The notes under the pieces are model-generated. The model was not told the origin of the DNA. It worked only from the letters and a program-made list of their open reading frames with translations, and ran no database searches. This document shows positions 27,140 to 38,003 of a stretch of DNA of 64,000 nucleotides, piece after piece. Where the stretch lies: positions 283,360 through 347,359 of the forward strand of contig NZ_JAADJU010000008.1 in NCBI RefSeq assembly GCF_012933545.1. The letters run 5' to 3'. The position numbers and the translations under genes were made by a program. How positions within the stretch are numbered: the first letter of the stretch is position 1; each line of letters begins with the position of its first letter. This DNA is from Rouxiella aceris (GTDB lineage: Bacteria > Pseudomonadota > Gammaproteobacteria > Enterobacterales > Enterobacteriaceae).

Positions 27140-29506
27140 ATGATCACCTTTTCCGCATTTTCCAGGGTAGCGAAGCGGCTGCTGCAAAATATCGCCATGG
27201 CGGTGTTTTTACTGGCGCTGGTCGTGCTGACCTGCCGCCTGTGGCCGCATCCGCCGCTTTCGCAGGGGCAACCGTTCTCCTCTGTCTATTATGACCGCCA
27301 GGGCACGCTGATGCGCATCAGCCTGGCCAACGACGATCGCTATCGGCTATGGACACCGTTGGCGCAGGTGTCGCCATTGGCGGTGCGCGGACTGTTGCTG
27401 CATGAGGATCGCTGGTTTTATATTAATCCCGGTTTTAACCCCTTTAGCCTGCTGCGCGGTTTTTGGCGCAGTTATGTGGCAGGGGGGAAGATGCAGGGCG
27501 GTTCGACCATCAGCATGCAACTGGCGCGCATGCACTGGCATCTGAATACCCGCACCCCCTCGGGCAAGGTGATACAGGTGCTGCGTGCGGTGCAGTTGGA
27601 GCTGAGTTATTCCAAACATGACATTCTCGAAGCCTATCTGAACTACGCGCCCTATGGCCGCAATATCGAGAGCATTGGCGCGGCCAGTCTGATCTATTTT
27701 AATAAGGCACCGCAAGATTTGACGCTGCCGGAAGCGCTGACGCTGGCAGTTTTGCCGCAGTCGCCCAGTTTGCGCATTAATGCCAAAACCGGAGTGGTGG
27801 GTACAGCGCTGACTCAGGCGCGAAATCGGCTGTTCCAGTCCTGGCAGCGAAAATACGCCACTGACAGCAGTCAGATAGCGCTATTCAAACTGCCGCTGGC
27901 ACTGCGCCAGCCGGAGCTGATGCCCTATATTGCGCCGCATTTTGTTGAGCAACTGCGTCAGCAGAACCAGCAGATTATCCGCACCGATACCCGTATTGAC
28001 ACCACGCTGGATGCCAATTTACAGCGGCTGGTGGCGCGACAGGTCAATGCCTTTATCGCTCGCAACCAAAGTCGCGGTATTCACAACGCCGCCGTGCTGC
28101 TGGTGGATAGCCGTGATATGGGGGTGCGGGCGCTGGTGGGGTCGGCTGATTATTATAACCACGATATTCAGGGGCAGGTGAACGGCACCAACGCCAAACG
28201 TTCGCCGGGCTCGGCGCTCAAGCCGTTTATTTACGCCTTGGGTATGGAGCAGGGGGTGCTGCACCCAATGACCATTCTCAAGGATGTGCCTTCGGCCTTT
28301 GGTGCCTACGCACCGGAGAATTTTGACCGTCGTTTTCTCGGACCAGTAACGGCGACCAATGCTCTGAACTTTAGCCGCAATATTCCCGCCGTCTATGTAG
28401 CCTCTCAACTGCGGCAGCCGACCTTTTACCAGTTTCTGCGGCTGGCTGGCATTGCCAATATGTCCAGCGAGAACCACTACGGCCTGTCACTGGTGCTGGG
28501 CGGGGGCGAAGTGACCATGCAGGAGCTGGCCAGGCTGTATGCTTTGCTGGCCAATCGCGGCGTTCTGCAACCCTTGCGCATGCAGCAGCAGGATCCGCGC
28601 CCGACGCCGGTAAGGTTGCTTAGTGAAGAAGCCAGTTTTATGACCCTGGATATGCTGCGTCAGCACCGTCGTCCCGGGGATACCCTGGCTCAGGCGCCGT
28701 CTTCATTACCGGTATACTGGAAAACGGGCACCTCATGGGGATTTCGTGATGCCTGGAGCGTCGGTATTTTTGGTCCCTATGTGCTGGTGGTGTGGGAAGG
28801 CAACTTCGACAGCAAGGGTAATAACGTGTTTGTTGGCGCAGACGCCGCCGCGCCGCTGTTTTTCAATATTATCGACAGCATGGGTGCCAGCTACCCCGAC
28901 CTGCAGGAGCCGAAATATCCGTTACCCAAACAGCTAAAACGGGTGGAGATCTGCCTTGCCAGCGGCAACTTGCCAACGCCCTGGTGCCAGCAGACCGGCA
29001 AAACCTGGTTTATTCCCGGTAAGTCGCCAATCAAGGTCGATACGGTTTATCGTCCGGTGCGGCTGGATAAAGTGACCGGTGAAGTGGCTTGCCCGCCTTA
29101 TAAGCCAGATGAAACCCGCATTGAAGTGTTTGAGTTCTGGCCATCGGACCTGGCGAACGTCTTTGCCCAGGCCGGTTTACCCAAGCGTAAACCACCGGTG
29201 AATCATTGCAAGGAGGGACTGGTGGACGTCGGCGGTAATCCGCCGCGCATTACCTCGCCAACCAAAAATACCACCTATACCCTGCGGCAATCACAGCAGG
29301 GGCAAGATCGGATTTCATTTAACGCGGTGACCGATGCCGACAGTAAAACTCTGTACTGGTTTGTCGATGATATCTACCTCGGCAGCTCCGCCAGCAAAGC
29401 CGTTATCGACTGGCGGCCGATCAATAACGGGCAATATCGCATCCGTGCCGTCGACGATCGCGGTCGGGCAGATAGTCGTTTAATCAGTATTGAGATTGTG
29501 AATTAG
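27140..29506 (+). CDS. pbpC: Penicillin-binding protein 1C
   Basis: PBP1C is a bifunctional peptidoglycan synthase-like enzyme anchored in the inner membrane. The 788 residues show a membrane segment at about 18-35, a GT51 glycosyltransferase domain with Glu89 in HEDRWF and QGGSTISMQLARM, and a transpeptidase domain with nucleophile Ser358 (SALK), SRN and KTGTSWGFRDAW. A C-terminal BiPBP-type beta domain occupies the last 90 residues. It is the standard partner of thioester-bearing A2M; here both sit between greB and ompR. Confidence 0.95.
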   Translation: MITFSAFSRVAKRLLQNIAMAVFLLALVVLTCRLWPHPPLSQGQPFSSVYYDRQGTLMRISLANDDRYRLWTPLAQVSPLAVRGLLLHEDRWFYINPGFNPFSLLRGFWRSYVAGGKMQGGSTISMQLARMHWHLNTRTPSGKVIQVLRAVQLELSYSKHDILEAYLNYAPYGRNIESIGAASLIYFNKAPQDLTLPEALTLAVLPQSPSLRINAKTGVVGTALTQARNRLFQSWQRKYATDSSQIALFKLPLALRQPELMPYIAPHFVEQLRQQNQQIIRTDTRIDTTLDANLQRLVARQVNAFIARNQSRGIHNAAVLLVDSRDMGVRALVGSADYYNHDIQGQVNGTNAKRSPGSALKPFIYALGMEQGVLHPMTILKDVPSAFGAYAPENFDRRFLGPVTATNALNFSRNIPAVYVASQLRQPTFYQFLRLAGIANMSSENHYGLSLVLGGGEVTMQELARLYALLANRGVLQPLRMQQQDPRPTPVRLLSEEASFMTLDMLRQHRRPGDTLAQAPSSLPVYWKTGTSWGFRDAWSVGIFGPYVLVVWEGNFDSKGNNVFVGADAAAPLFFNIIDSMGASYPDLQEPKYPLPKQLKRVEICLASGNLPTPWCQQTGKTWFIPGKSPIKVDTVYRPVRLDKVTGEVACPPYKPDETRIEVFEFWPSDLANVFAQAGLPKRKPPVNHCKEGLVDVGGNPPRITSPTKNTTYTLRQSQQGQDRISFNAVTDADSKTLYWFVDDIYLGSSASKAVIDWRPINNGQYRIRAVDDRGRADSRLISIEIVN

Positions 29507-29722
29507 CGGTTAAGGGGATGGAATCGGAATTTTTCCCTGCGACATTGCGTAACAAAGCAAAAGTAGGTAGCGAGAGACTCCTCTGATATTGTTGATAAAT
29601 TAGGAAAAGCATAAGCATTGTTACAATTTCGACTAGAATATATACCATTAAAAGCTGTCGGTTCTCGCCCGCTTTTTTAACAATACCCGCATTCGGGTAT
29701 GAGTACCTTTGGGAGTAATAAA

Positions 29723-31800
<2,078 letters not shown>

Positions 31801-31820
31801 CCTCACCGTCCTGCCTGATA

Positions 31821-31852
31821 CCCCCTCTGCTGCCGTTACGCAGCCGAGGGGG
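31821..31852. terminator. Hairpin between convergent envZ and pckA
   Basis: CCCCCTC and GAGGGGG, with an inner GCTGC/GCAGC pairing, make a long GC-rich stem. There is no strong T-run on either side, so it is a likely but unproven transcription end shared by the convergent genes. Confidence 0.5.
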
Positions 31853-31857
31853 CGTGC

Positions 31858-33477
31858 TTAGCGTTTTGGCCCGGCGTTGACCAGCGCTGCACCGGCCGGG
31901 TTATCGGTATATTGTGCAAAGTTGTCGATAAACCGCGTTGCCAGATCTTCTGCTTTGCTTTGCCATTCTTCGTCAGTGGCGTACGTCTGGCGCGGGTCGA
32001 GGATCTCCGTATCGACGCCAGACAGCGTCAATGGCACTGCCAGATCGAAAATCGGCAGTTGAAAGGTGGATTGATGGTCTATTTCACCGCTGAGGATGGC
32101 ATCGATAATTGCCCGGGTATTTTTAATGGAGATACGCTTGCCGCTGCCGTTCCAGCCGGTGTTGACCAGATAGGCTTCCGCGCCTGCATCCTGCATGCGC
32201 TTGACCAGCACCTCGGCATATTGCGTAGGGTGGAGCGTCAGAAAGGCGGCACCAAAACAGGCGGAGAAGGTCGGCGTCGGCACGACAATGCCGCGTTCGG
32301 TACCGGCCAGTTTTGCAGTAAAGCCGGAAAGAAAGTGATACTGGGTCTGCTCGTGGGTCAGACAGGAGACCGGCGGCAGTACGCCAAAGGCATCCGCGGT
32401 CAAAAAGATCACTTTGGTGGCATGGCCCGCTTTCGACACCGGCTTGACGATATTGTGAATATGGTAGATGGGGTAGGAAACGCGAGTGTTTTCCGTTTTT
32501 GAGCCGTCGTCGAAGTCAATCACGCCCTGGGCATTGACTACCACGTTTTCCAGCAAGGCATCACGCTTGATGGCGGCAAAAATATCCGGTTCAGCGTCGC
32601 GACTCAGTTTGATGGTTTTGGCGTAGCAGCCGCCTTCAAAGTTAAATACCCCCTCACTGTCCCAGCCGTGTTCATCATCGCCAATCAACTGACGTTTGGG
32701 ATCGGTGGACAGGGTGGTTTTACCGGTTCCCGACAAACCAAAGAACACCGCGACATCGCCTTGTTCGCCGACGTTGGCCGAACAGTGCATCGAGGCGATA
32801 CCTTTCAGCGGCAGCAGGTAGTTCATGACTGAAAACAGGCCCTTTTTCATTTCTCCGCCGTACCAGGTGCCGCCGATCAGCTGCATGCCCTCGCTCAGGT
32901 TAAAAGCGACAAAGTTTTCGGAATTCAGTCCTTGCTGCTGCCAATGCGGATTGGTGCATTTGGCACCGTTCATCACCACAAAGTCGGGAATGAAATCGAC
33001 CAGCTCTTGTTCAGAGGGGCGGATAAACATATTTTTGACAAAATGGGCCTGCCAGGCGACCTCGGTGATAAAGCGCACCTTCAGCCGGGAGTTAGCGTTG
33101 GCACCACAAAAGGCATCGACGACAAACAGGCGTTTTCCTGACAGTTGTTCCGCGACCAGCGTTTTCAGCGCCTGCCAGGTTTGCTGACTCATCGGGTGAT
33201 TGTCGTTTTTCCCTGTGCCCTCATCTGACCACCAAATGGTATTACGGGTGGTGTCATCGCGGACGATATATTTATCTTTTGGCGAGCGGCCGGTAAAAAT
33301 GCCGGTATCAACGTTTATTGCCCCTAACTCGGTAAGTTGACCTCGTTCAAAACCTTGCAGCTGGGGATCCTGTTCTTCCTGAAACAGCAATTCATAACTT
33401 GGATTATAAATAATATCATTGGCCTGCGAGATCCCGTATCGGCTAAGACTAGCTGCCAAAATAGGTGTAATAGACAT
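31858..33477 (-). CDS. pckA: Phosphoenolpyruvate carboxykinase (ATP)
   Basis: PckA converts oxaloacetate and ATP to phosphoenolpyruvate, the entry step of gluconeogenesis. The 539 residues (E. coli 540) contain the PEPCK signature around MHCSANVG, the P-loop [11 protein letters not shown] and the downstream DDEHGWD. The start at 33477 follows AAGGAGCAGGG. The convergent neighbour is envZ; upstream and divergent is a chemoreceptor gene not found at this place in E. coli. Confidence 0.97.
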   Translation of the reverse strand: MSITPILAASLSRYGISQANDIIYNPSYELLFQEEQDPQLQGFERGQLTELGAINVDTGIFTGRSPKDKYIVRDDTTRNTIWWSDEGTGKNDNHPMSQQTWQALKTLVAEQLSGKRLFVVDAFCGANANSRLKVRFITEVAWQAHFVKNMFIRPSEQELVDFIPDFVVMNGAKCTNPHWQQQGLNSENFVAFNLSEGMQLIGGTWYGGEMKKGLFSVMNYLLPLKGIASMHCSANVGEQGDVAVFFGLSGTGKTTLSTDPKRQLIGDDEHGWDSEGVFNFEGGCYAKTIKLSRDAEPDIFAAIKRDALLENVVVNAQGVIDFDDGSKTENTRVSYPIYHIHNIVKPVSKAGHATKVIFLTADAFGVLPPVSCLTHEQTQYHFLSGFTAKLAGTERGIVVPTPTFSACFGAAFLTLHPTQYAEVLVKRMQDAGAEAYLVNTGWNGSGKRISIKNTRAIIDAILSGEIDHQSTFQLPIFDLAVPLTLSGVDTEILDPRQTYATDEEWQSKAEDLATRFIDNFAQYTDNPAGAALVNAGPKR

Positions 33478-33918
33478 ATCCCTGCTCCTTATTTATAAGT
33501 CAGCCTGCGGATAGTGTAGAAAGAAGATGGGCGCTTTAATACCAGAGTCAGCAAATTATCGAGATTGCCCGCGAATTTTTGGCAAATTTGCGAGGCGTAG
33601 CACAAGGTGTATGTCGACAATAGTGAAAAAATAATTGGCCAGGCAGTAGAAATATTTTGAATTATTTTGTATAGATTTATCATGAATTTATCAATAAAGA
33701 ATTGATCAGAACGATGTTTTAAGTCTGTTAAAACCTCTCATTGCTCACAAAGTTAAAAAGTTAAATTAAAGTTTCCTCGCTTTTCCTTCGATAACACTAC
33801 TGGAGGACCCCCTGACTGACAACACCGTCTACAGCCCGCCGCCCGCTTCCCGTAGCGAGCATCAGCGACTGTCGACCGTTTATTTGCATGCAACTTAGCA
33901 CGCTACCGAGGTATCACC
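33478..33918. promoter_or_regulatory. Divergent pckA/chemoreceptor intergenic region
   Basis: These 441 bases are AT-rich near pckA (33600-33780), consistent with its promoter, and hold the sigma-28-type promoter of the receptor gene. A GC-richer leader of about 118 bases follows that promoter. I saw no credible ORF or RNA gene here. Confidence 0.6.
33767..33794 (+). promoter_or_regulatory. Sigma-28 (FliA)-type promoter
   Basis: TAAAGTTT at 33767-33774 is a perfect FliA -35 element and TTCGATAA at 33787-33794 matches GCCGATAA in 6 of 8. Spacing is 12 bases instead of the usual 11. Placement about 125 bases before a chemoreceptor gene supports control with the flagellar regulon. Confidence 0.75.
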
Positions 33919-35562
33919 ATGACAATAACGAAAAGGCTGTTTTTTATTTTTACCTTGCTGGCCGTAGTACTCTGCGTGCTGGTTGGTATTTCACTTAAAG
34001 TAATCACTGGGTTTCAGACACGGTTTGAATATGTTCAGGAAAATACCATCCCGAGTATAATCAATCTGAGTAATAGTGGTAATGCCAGCAAGAATCTTAA
34101 CCTGGCGCTGTATGAGTATCGCAGCCAGACGGATAGCGGTCAGCAACAGGCAATAGAAAAAAATATTGGCGATCAGCTGAGCAAGCTGAAAGCATTAACC
34201 GCTGATTATATGGCTAATGATATTTCCAATGATGAAGATAAAGCACTAACTCAGAATCATTTAAATATTATTGCCTCTATTGAAAGCCTTATTCCGCCAT
34301 TTTTAGCAGCTTCCCGCGAACATCAGGATGCGGTCACTATGGCAATGCTGCAGGGCGACCAGGGGATCGGCGCTGCCATGCATAAATTGGCGAAAAGCTT
34401 ACAGGCGCAGACCCAGCTCAATATTGATATTGGCAACGGTTTTCGCGCAGAAAATGGCGTGACCTATACCCGCGTATTTTGGGGACTGCTGGGATCTTCG
34501 GTAGTTGTGATTATTCTGGTTGGTGGCCTGGTGGGTAAAACCATTCTGGGTGTGCGCGGTAGTCTGAACAATATTCAAAAAGTGATGGTTAACGTCAGTG
34601 AAACATTAGATTTGACTCTTAAGGCTGATGATGCCCGTCACGATGAAATTGGCAAAACCTCGTTGGCGTTTAATACCTTGATGGCCAAGGTAGCCAGTGC
34701 GCTGAGTGCGGTAACGGATTCCGCGAACTCAGTCAGCTCGGCGTCTACCCAGATTGCGGCGGGCAACGAAGACTTGTCAGCGCGTACCGAAGAACAGGCG
34801 GCATCGCTGGAACAGACCTCAGCCAGTATGGCGACCCTGAGCGATACCGTGAAACAGAACGCCGAAAACGCCAGACAAGCCAGTACCCTGGCCGGTAATG
34901 CCAACGAAATGGCAGAACTCAGTGGTGGCTCCGTCTCTGCGATGGTGAAAACCATGGACGATATCAAAGCCAGCTCCAACAAAATTACCGAGATCACCGG
35001 CCTGATTGAAGGTATTGCTTTCCAGACCAATATCCTGGCACTGAATGCCGCAGTAGAAGCAGCCCGTGCCGGTGAACAAGGTCGCGGATTTGCGGTGGTG
35101 GCCAGCGAAGTGCGCAGTCTGGCACAACGCTCCTCTACGGCTGCCAAGGAAATTAAAGATCTGATTTCCACTTCAGCACAACTGGTGGAAAACGGTGCTG
35201 CACAGGCTGCGGATGTTGGTGGCAATATGGTGAAGGTACAGAGCTCGATCCGCCAGGTTGCCGATATCGTCGGTGAAATCGCCGCGGCCACCAGCGAACA
35301 GAGCCAGGGTATTGATCAGGTGCACTTGGCCGTTGGTCAGATGGACAGTGTGACTCAGCAGAACGCCGCGTTGGTTGAGGAGGCGTCTGCCGCCGCACAA
35401 TCACTGCAAGAACAGGCAATGACGCTAAGCAATCTGGTTGGTACCTTTAGAGTACGTGCGCCAAATGCCGCCCTGGTTTCTAAGCCACTGAGGAGCGGAA
35501 AAGCTCTGCCACCGGCGGCTAAGACCCCGGCATTGTCAGAAGGCAACTGGAGTTCGTTTTAA
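33919..35562 (+). CDS. Methyl-accepting chemotaxis receptor
   Basis: A 547-residue transmembrane chemoreceptor of the Tsr/Tar class. Membrane helices at about 7-29 and 190-213 bracket a four-helix-bundle periplasmic sensor; a HAMP domain and the long methyl-accepting coiled coil follow. The signalling tip is the conserved block near residues 360-395 (EGIAFQTNILALNAAVEAAR). The protein ends in NWSSF, a match to the NWxxF pentapeptide that tethers CheR/CheB. The ligand cannot be read from sequence. The ATG has CGAGG upstream. It stands alone, with a sigma-28-type promoter. Confidence 0.93.
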   Translation: MTITKRLFFIFTLLAVVLCVLVGISLKVITGFQTRFEYVQENTIPSIINLSNSGNASKNLNLALYEYRSQTDSGQQQAIEKNIGDQLSKLKALTADYMANDISNDEDKALTQNHLNIIASIESLIPPFLAASREHQDAVTMAMLQGDQGIGAAMHKLAKSLQAQTQLNIDIGNGFRAENGVTYTRVFWGLLGSSVVVIILVGGLVGKTILGVRGSLNNIQKVMVNVSETLDLTLKADDARHDEIGKTSLAFNTLMAKVASALSAVTDSANSVSSASTQIAAGNEDLSARTEEQAASLEQTSASMATLSDTVKQNAENARQASTLAGNANEMAELSGGSVSAMVKTMDDIKASSNKITEITGLIEGIAFQTNILALNAAVEAARAGEQGRGFAVVASEVRSLAQRSSTAAKEIKDLISTSAQLVENGAAQAADVGGNMVKVQSSIRQVADIVGEIAAATSEQSQGIDQVHLAVGQMDSVTQQNAALVEEASAAAQSLQEQAMTLSNLVGTFRVRAPNAALVSKPLRSGKALPPAAKTPALSEGNWSSF

Positions 35563-35572
35563 GTTAAAGACT

Positions 35573-35600
35573 GCTGCGGCAAAGACAATATTGCCGCAGC
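35573..35600 (+). terminator. Hairpin after the chemoreceptor gene
   Basis: GCTGCGGCAA and TTGCCGCAGC form a perfect 10-bp stem with an 8-base loop just after the stop. It lacks a T-run; a stronger bidirectional terminator follows at 35629-35656. Confidence 0.45.
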
Positions 35601-35628
35601 CAGTTGACAGATGGTGGCTTTCTTACGC

Positions 35629-35656
35629 AAAAAAACCGCAAATCTGCGGTTTTTTT
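35629..35656. terminator. Bidirectional terminator, left copy beside the repeat
   Basis: Seven A, CCGCA, AATC, TGCGG and seven T form a symmetric hairpin usable on both strands. A near-identical hairpin lies on the other side of the 119-bp element at 35788-35815, differing only in one base pair (A-T against C-G), which is compensatory. Confidence 0.85.
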
Positions 35657-35662
35657 CAGACG

Positions 35663-35781
35663 GCTGACAAAGTCCGTTATTAGGGAGAGTGCACCGTTGG
35701 GGTCGTAGCGGGCTTGCCCGCCGGAGCGCCCCTAGGTGTGCTATGCCCGGGTATCTCGATCATCAAGACGACTTGGTCATC
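35663..35781 (+). repeat. 119-bp interspersed inverted-terminus repeat, copy 2
   Basis: Same element as 3031-3149 but inverted, with 4 mismatches in 119 bases and no gaps. The ends GCTGACAAAGTC and GATGACCAAGTC (read inward) are imperfect inverted repeats, and the centre has GCGGGC-TT-GCCCGC at 35708-35721. It lies between convergent genes (chemoreceptor and hslO) and between two copies of one terminator. No coding capacity is seen, so any movement would need a transposase from elsewhere. Confidence 0.85.
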
Positions 35782-35787
35782 AAACGC

Positions 35788-35815
35788 AAAAAACCCGCAA
35801 ATCTGCGGGTTTTTT
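35788..35815. terminator. Bidirectional terminator, right copy (hslO side)
   Basis: Six A, CCCGCA, AATC, TGCGGG and six T. It ends hslO on the minus strand and could also stop + strand transcription. See its twin at 35629-35656. Confidence 0.85.
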
Positions 35816-35835
35816 ATTTATTGGCAGCAACAGGA

Positions 35836-36714
35836 TTAATGTACGCTGTCGTTGCCTTCGCTGGCACCGGAGCGGATCGCCGCCATATCCATGGCATCAA
35901 AGCTGTAATCACTGCCACAGTAATCACAATGCATGTCGATTTTGCCGTCTTCTTCCAGCATTTCGGTCACTTCTGCATCTGGTAAGGTCAGTAACGCATC
36001 GGCACAACGTTGACGTGAACAGGTGCATTTAAAGCTGACGTCCTGAGGTTCATACAGCGTCACCTCTTCCTGATGATACAAGCGATACAGCACTTCATTG
36101 GCCGGCAGGGTAAACAGCTCTTCCGCCTTGATGGTAGTGGTCAGCTGTGTCAGATGGCTAAACTCTTCACCATCGGTTTCCTGGGCTGGCAGCACCTGTA
36201 ATAGCATACCGCCCGCCGCCGGTTTGCCTTGCGATTCGCCGGTACGGATAAATATGCGCGTTGGCAACTGTTCGGAACGCATAAAGTAATCTTCCAGACA
36301 CTCGGCCAGCGTTTCTCCTTCCAGCCCAACCACGCCCTGATAGCGTTCGCCTTCGGTAGGTGAAATGGTGATCACCATATAGCCGCTGCCAATCATCTGT
36401 TTCAGGCTGCTGTCAGGGGCAATTTCGCCCTGCAAACGGGCCACGCCGCGCATTTCCTGCAGGTTATTACCGTTGATCACCGCCAGTTTCAGCGGACCAT
36501 CGCCCTGCAGTTGCACAGTGATATCACCGTCAAATTTCAGCGTCGCCGTCAGCAGGCTGGTTGCCACTAACATTTCACCCAGCAGATTGCGGACTTCAGC
36601 CGGATAATCATGGCCAGCAACGATTTGCTGATAGGTTTCGCTAAGCGATACCAGTTCGCCACGCACGGCGTGATGGTTAAACAGATAACGGTGTAACTGG
36701 TCATGGTTAGACAT
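35836..36714 (-). CDS. hslO: Redox-regulated chaperone Hsp33
   Basis: Hsp33 is a cytosolic holdase activated by oxidative unfolding of a zinc site. The four zinc cysteines are present near the C-terminus in KCTCSRQRC and HCDYCGSD. Starting at 36714 gives 292 residues, the E. coli length, with GAGAG upstream; a longer in-frame start at 36756 would run through the hslR tail. It follows hslR by 25 bases, the common hslRO pair. Confidence 0.96.
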   Translation of the reverse strand: MSNHDQLHRYLFNHHAVRGELVSLSETYQQIVAGHDYPAEVRNLLGEMLVATSLLTATLKFDGDITVQLQGDGPLKLAVINGNNLQEMRGVARLQGEIAPDSSLKQMIGSGYMVITISPTEGERYQGVVGLEGETLAECLEDYFMRSEQLPTRIFIRTGESQGKPAAGGMLLQVLPAQETDGEEFSHLTQLTTTIKAEELFTLPANEVLYRLYHQEEVTLYEPQDVSFKCTCSRQRCADALLTLPDAEVTEMLEEDGKIDMHCDYCGSDYSFDAMDMAAIRSGASEGNDSVH

Positions 36715-36739
36715 AATCTTCTCTCGCTGAAACGGCCGG

Positions 36740-37153
36740 TTAGTCCGACTCGCCATATTTAAATTTTATCAGACTGCGCCGTTCTTTTTTATCCGGCCGT
36801 CGATCGGGGTGTGGCATGGTCAAGGCGTTCATCTTGCGGGCCTGGGAGATTTTTTCCCGGTTAGCCACACTGGCATCCGTTTCCTGATAAAGCGTCTGTG
36901 CCTGTTCTGCGCTGCGCCGCTGATCGGTGATCGCCAGGATCACGATGGTCCTTTCGTCATTGCCCTGACGCAGTTTTATTTCAGCATTCGGCTCCACCAG
37001 TTTGCTGGGCTTGCCGCGCTGGCCGTTGTAGTGGACTTTACCGCCTTCGATCATCTCTCGTGCCATGGCGCGAGTTTTATAAAAACGGGCGGCCCATAGC
37101 CATTTATCGAGACGAATCCCGGTTTCGTCCTGTTGCTGCGTTTTTCCTTTCAT
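36740..37153 (-). CDS. hslR: Ribosome-associated heat shock protein Hsp15
   Basis: Hsp15 rescues stalled 50S subunits that carry nascent chain-tRNA. The 137 residues start with an S4 RNA-binding domain ([19 protein letters not shown] at about 13-31) and end in a basic tail. A clear GGAGGA site precedes the ATG. It lies between yrfG and hslO as in E. coli. Confidence 0.96.
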   Translation of the reverse strand: MKGKTQQQDETGIRLDKWLWAARFYKTRAMAREMIEGGKVHYNGQRGKPSKLVEPNAEIKLRQGNDERTIVILAITDQRRSAEQAQTLYQETDASVANREKISQARKMNALTMPHPDRRPDKKERRSLIKFKYGESD

Positions 37154-37201
37154 CGTTCCTCCTGTCGCGAACAGAGACGCTATCCGCTGACGCCGTGCGG
37201 G

Positions 37202-37867
37202 TTACCCAACTGGTAACAGGCTGCGGTAGTCGCTGATTGAAGGATGTCCCTGAAATGATTGGCTTGCCATGGTGGAATCCGGGTTTTCTATGCCCAGACA
37301 GTAGCGGATCCCGTAGGTTTTTGCCGCATCGAGGATCGCTTCACCATCATCAACAAATAGCGTCCGTGCCGGATCAAACCCGGTCTGCTGCTGTACCGCC
37401 GCCCACAGACGCTGATCTTCTTTCGGATAACCAAATGTATGGGTGGAAAGTAATAAATCAAGGTGCTGGTCTAAACCGGTGTGCTTAACTTTTACCGACA
37501 GGCTGTGCGGATGGGCATTGGTCAGCAAAATCGTGCGGCGGCCACTGTGGCGTAATTGCTGCAAAAACGGCGTAGTATCGTCGCGCAGACGCGCAGTGTT
37601 GCCGATGTCGGTGGTCATCTGATAAATATCCAGATCCAGCCTTTCACACCAGTAATCAAAGCAATACCAGTTCATGGTATGACGCACTGCCAGATATTCG
37701 CGATGAATTAATTGTCTGGCCTCGGCAAGGGGGATTTGCCGTTTTTCGCTTAATGCCTGGGGTACCTGCTGTAGCCAAAAACCACTGTCAAACGCCAAAT
37801 CCAGCAGAGTGCCGTCCATATCCAACAGGATGGTATCAATATTTTTCCAGTCGATATCTGGGGTCAT
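37202..37867 (-). CDS. yrfG: HAD-family nucleotidase YrfG (GMP/IMP type)
   Basis: A 221-residue haloacid-dehalogenase phosphatase. Motif I is LLDMDGTLLDLAF near residue 14, motif II LLTNAHPH near 113, motif III around YPKEDQRLW and motif IV FVDDGEAIL. The E. coli homologue acts on purine nucleotides. The ribosome site is weak. It follows igaA with 136 bases between and precedes hslR, the enterobacterial order. Confidence 0.93.
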   Translation of the reverse strand: MTPDIDWKNIDTILLDMDGTLLDLAFDSGFWLQQVPQALSEKRQIPLAEARQLIHREYLAVRHTMNWYCFDYWCERLDLDIYQMTTDIGNTARLRDDTTPFLQQLRHSGRRTILLTNAHPHSLSVKVKHTGLDQHLDLLLSTHTFGYPKEDQRLWAAVQQQTGFDPARTLFVDDGEAILDAAKTYGIRYCLGIENPDSTMASQSFQGHPSISDYRSLLPVG

Positions 37868-38003
37868 GGCGGCTTATCCCATTTTCAACGGCGTATCGTG
37901 GGACACAGCCAAGGGTAAAGATTATAGATTAACATATTCTGTCGCCGGTGGCGGGGGGCCGCCAGCACAACAGCGAGGGGAAAGCATAGATTGCTACCCG
38001 GCC

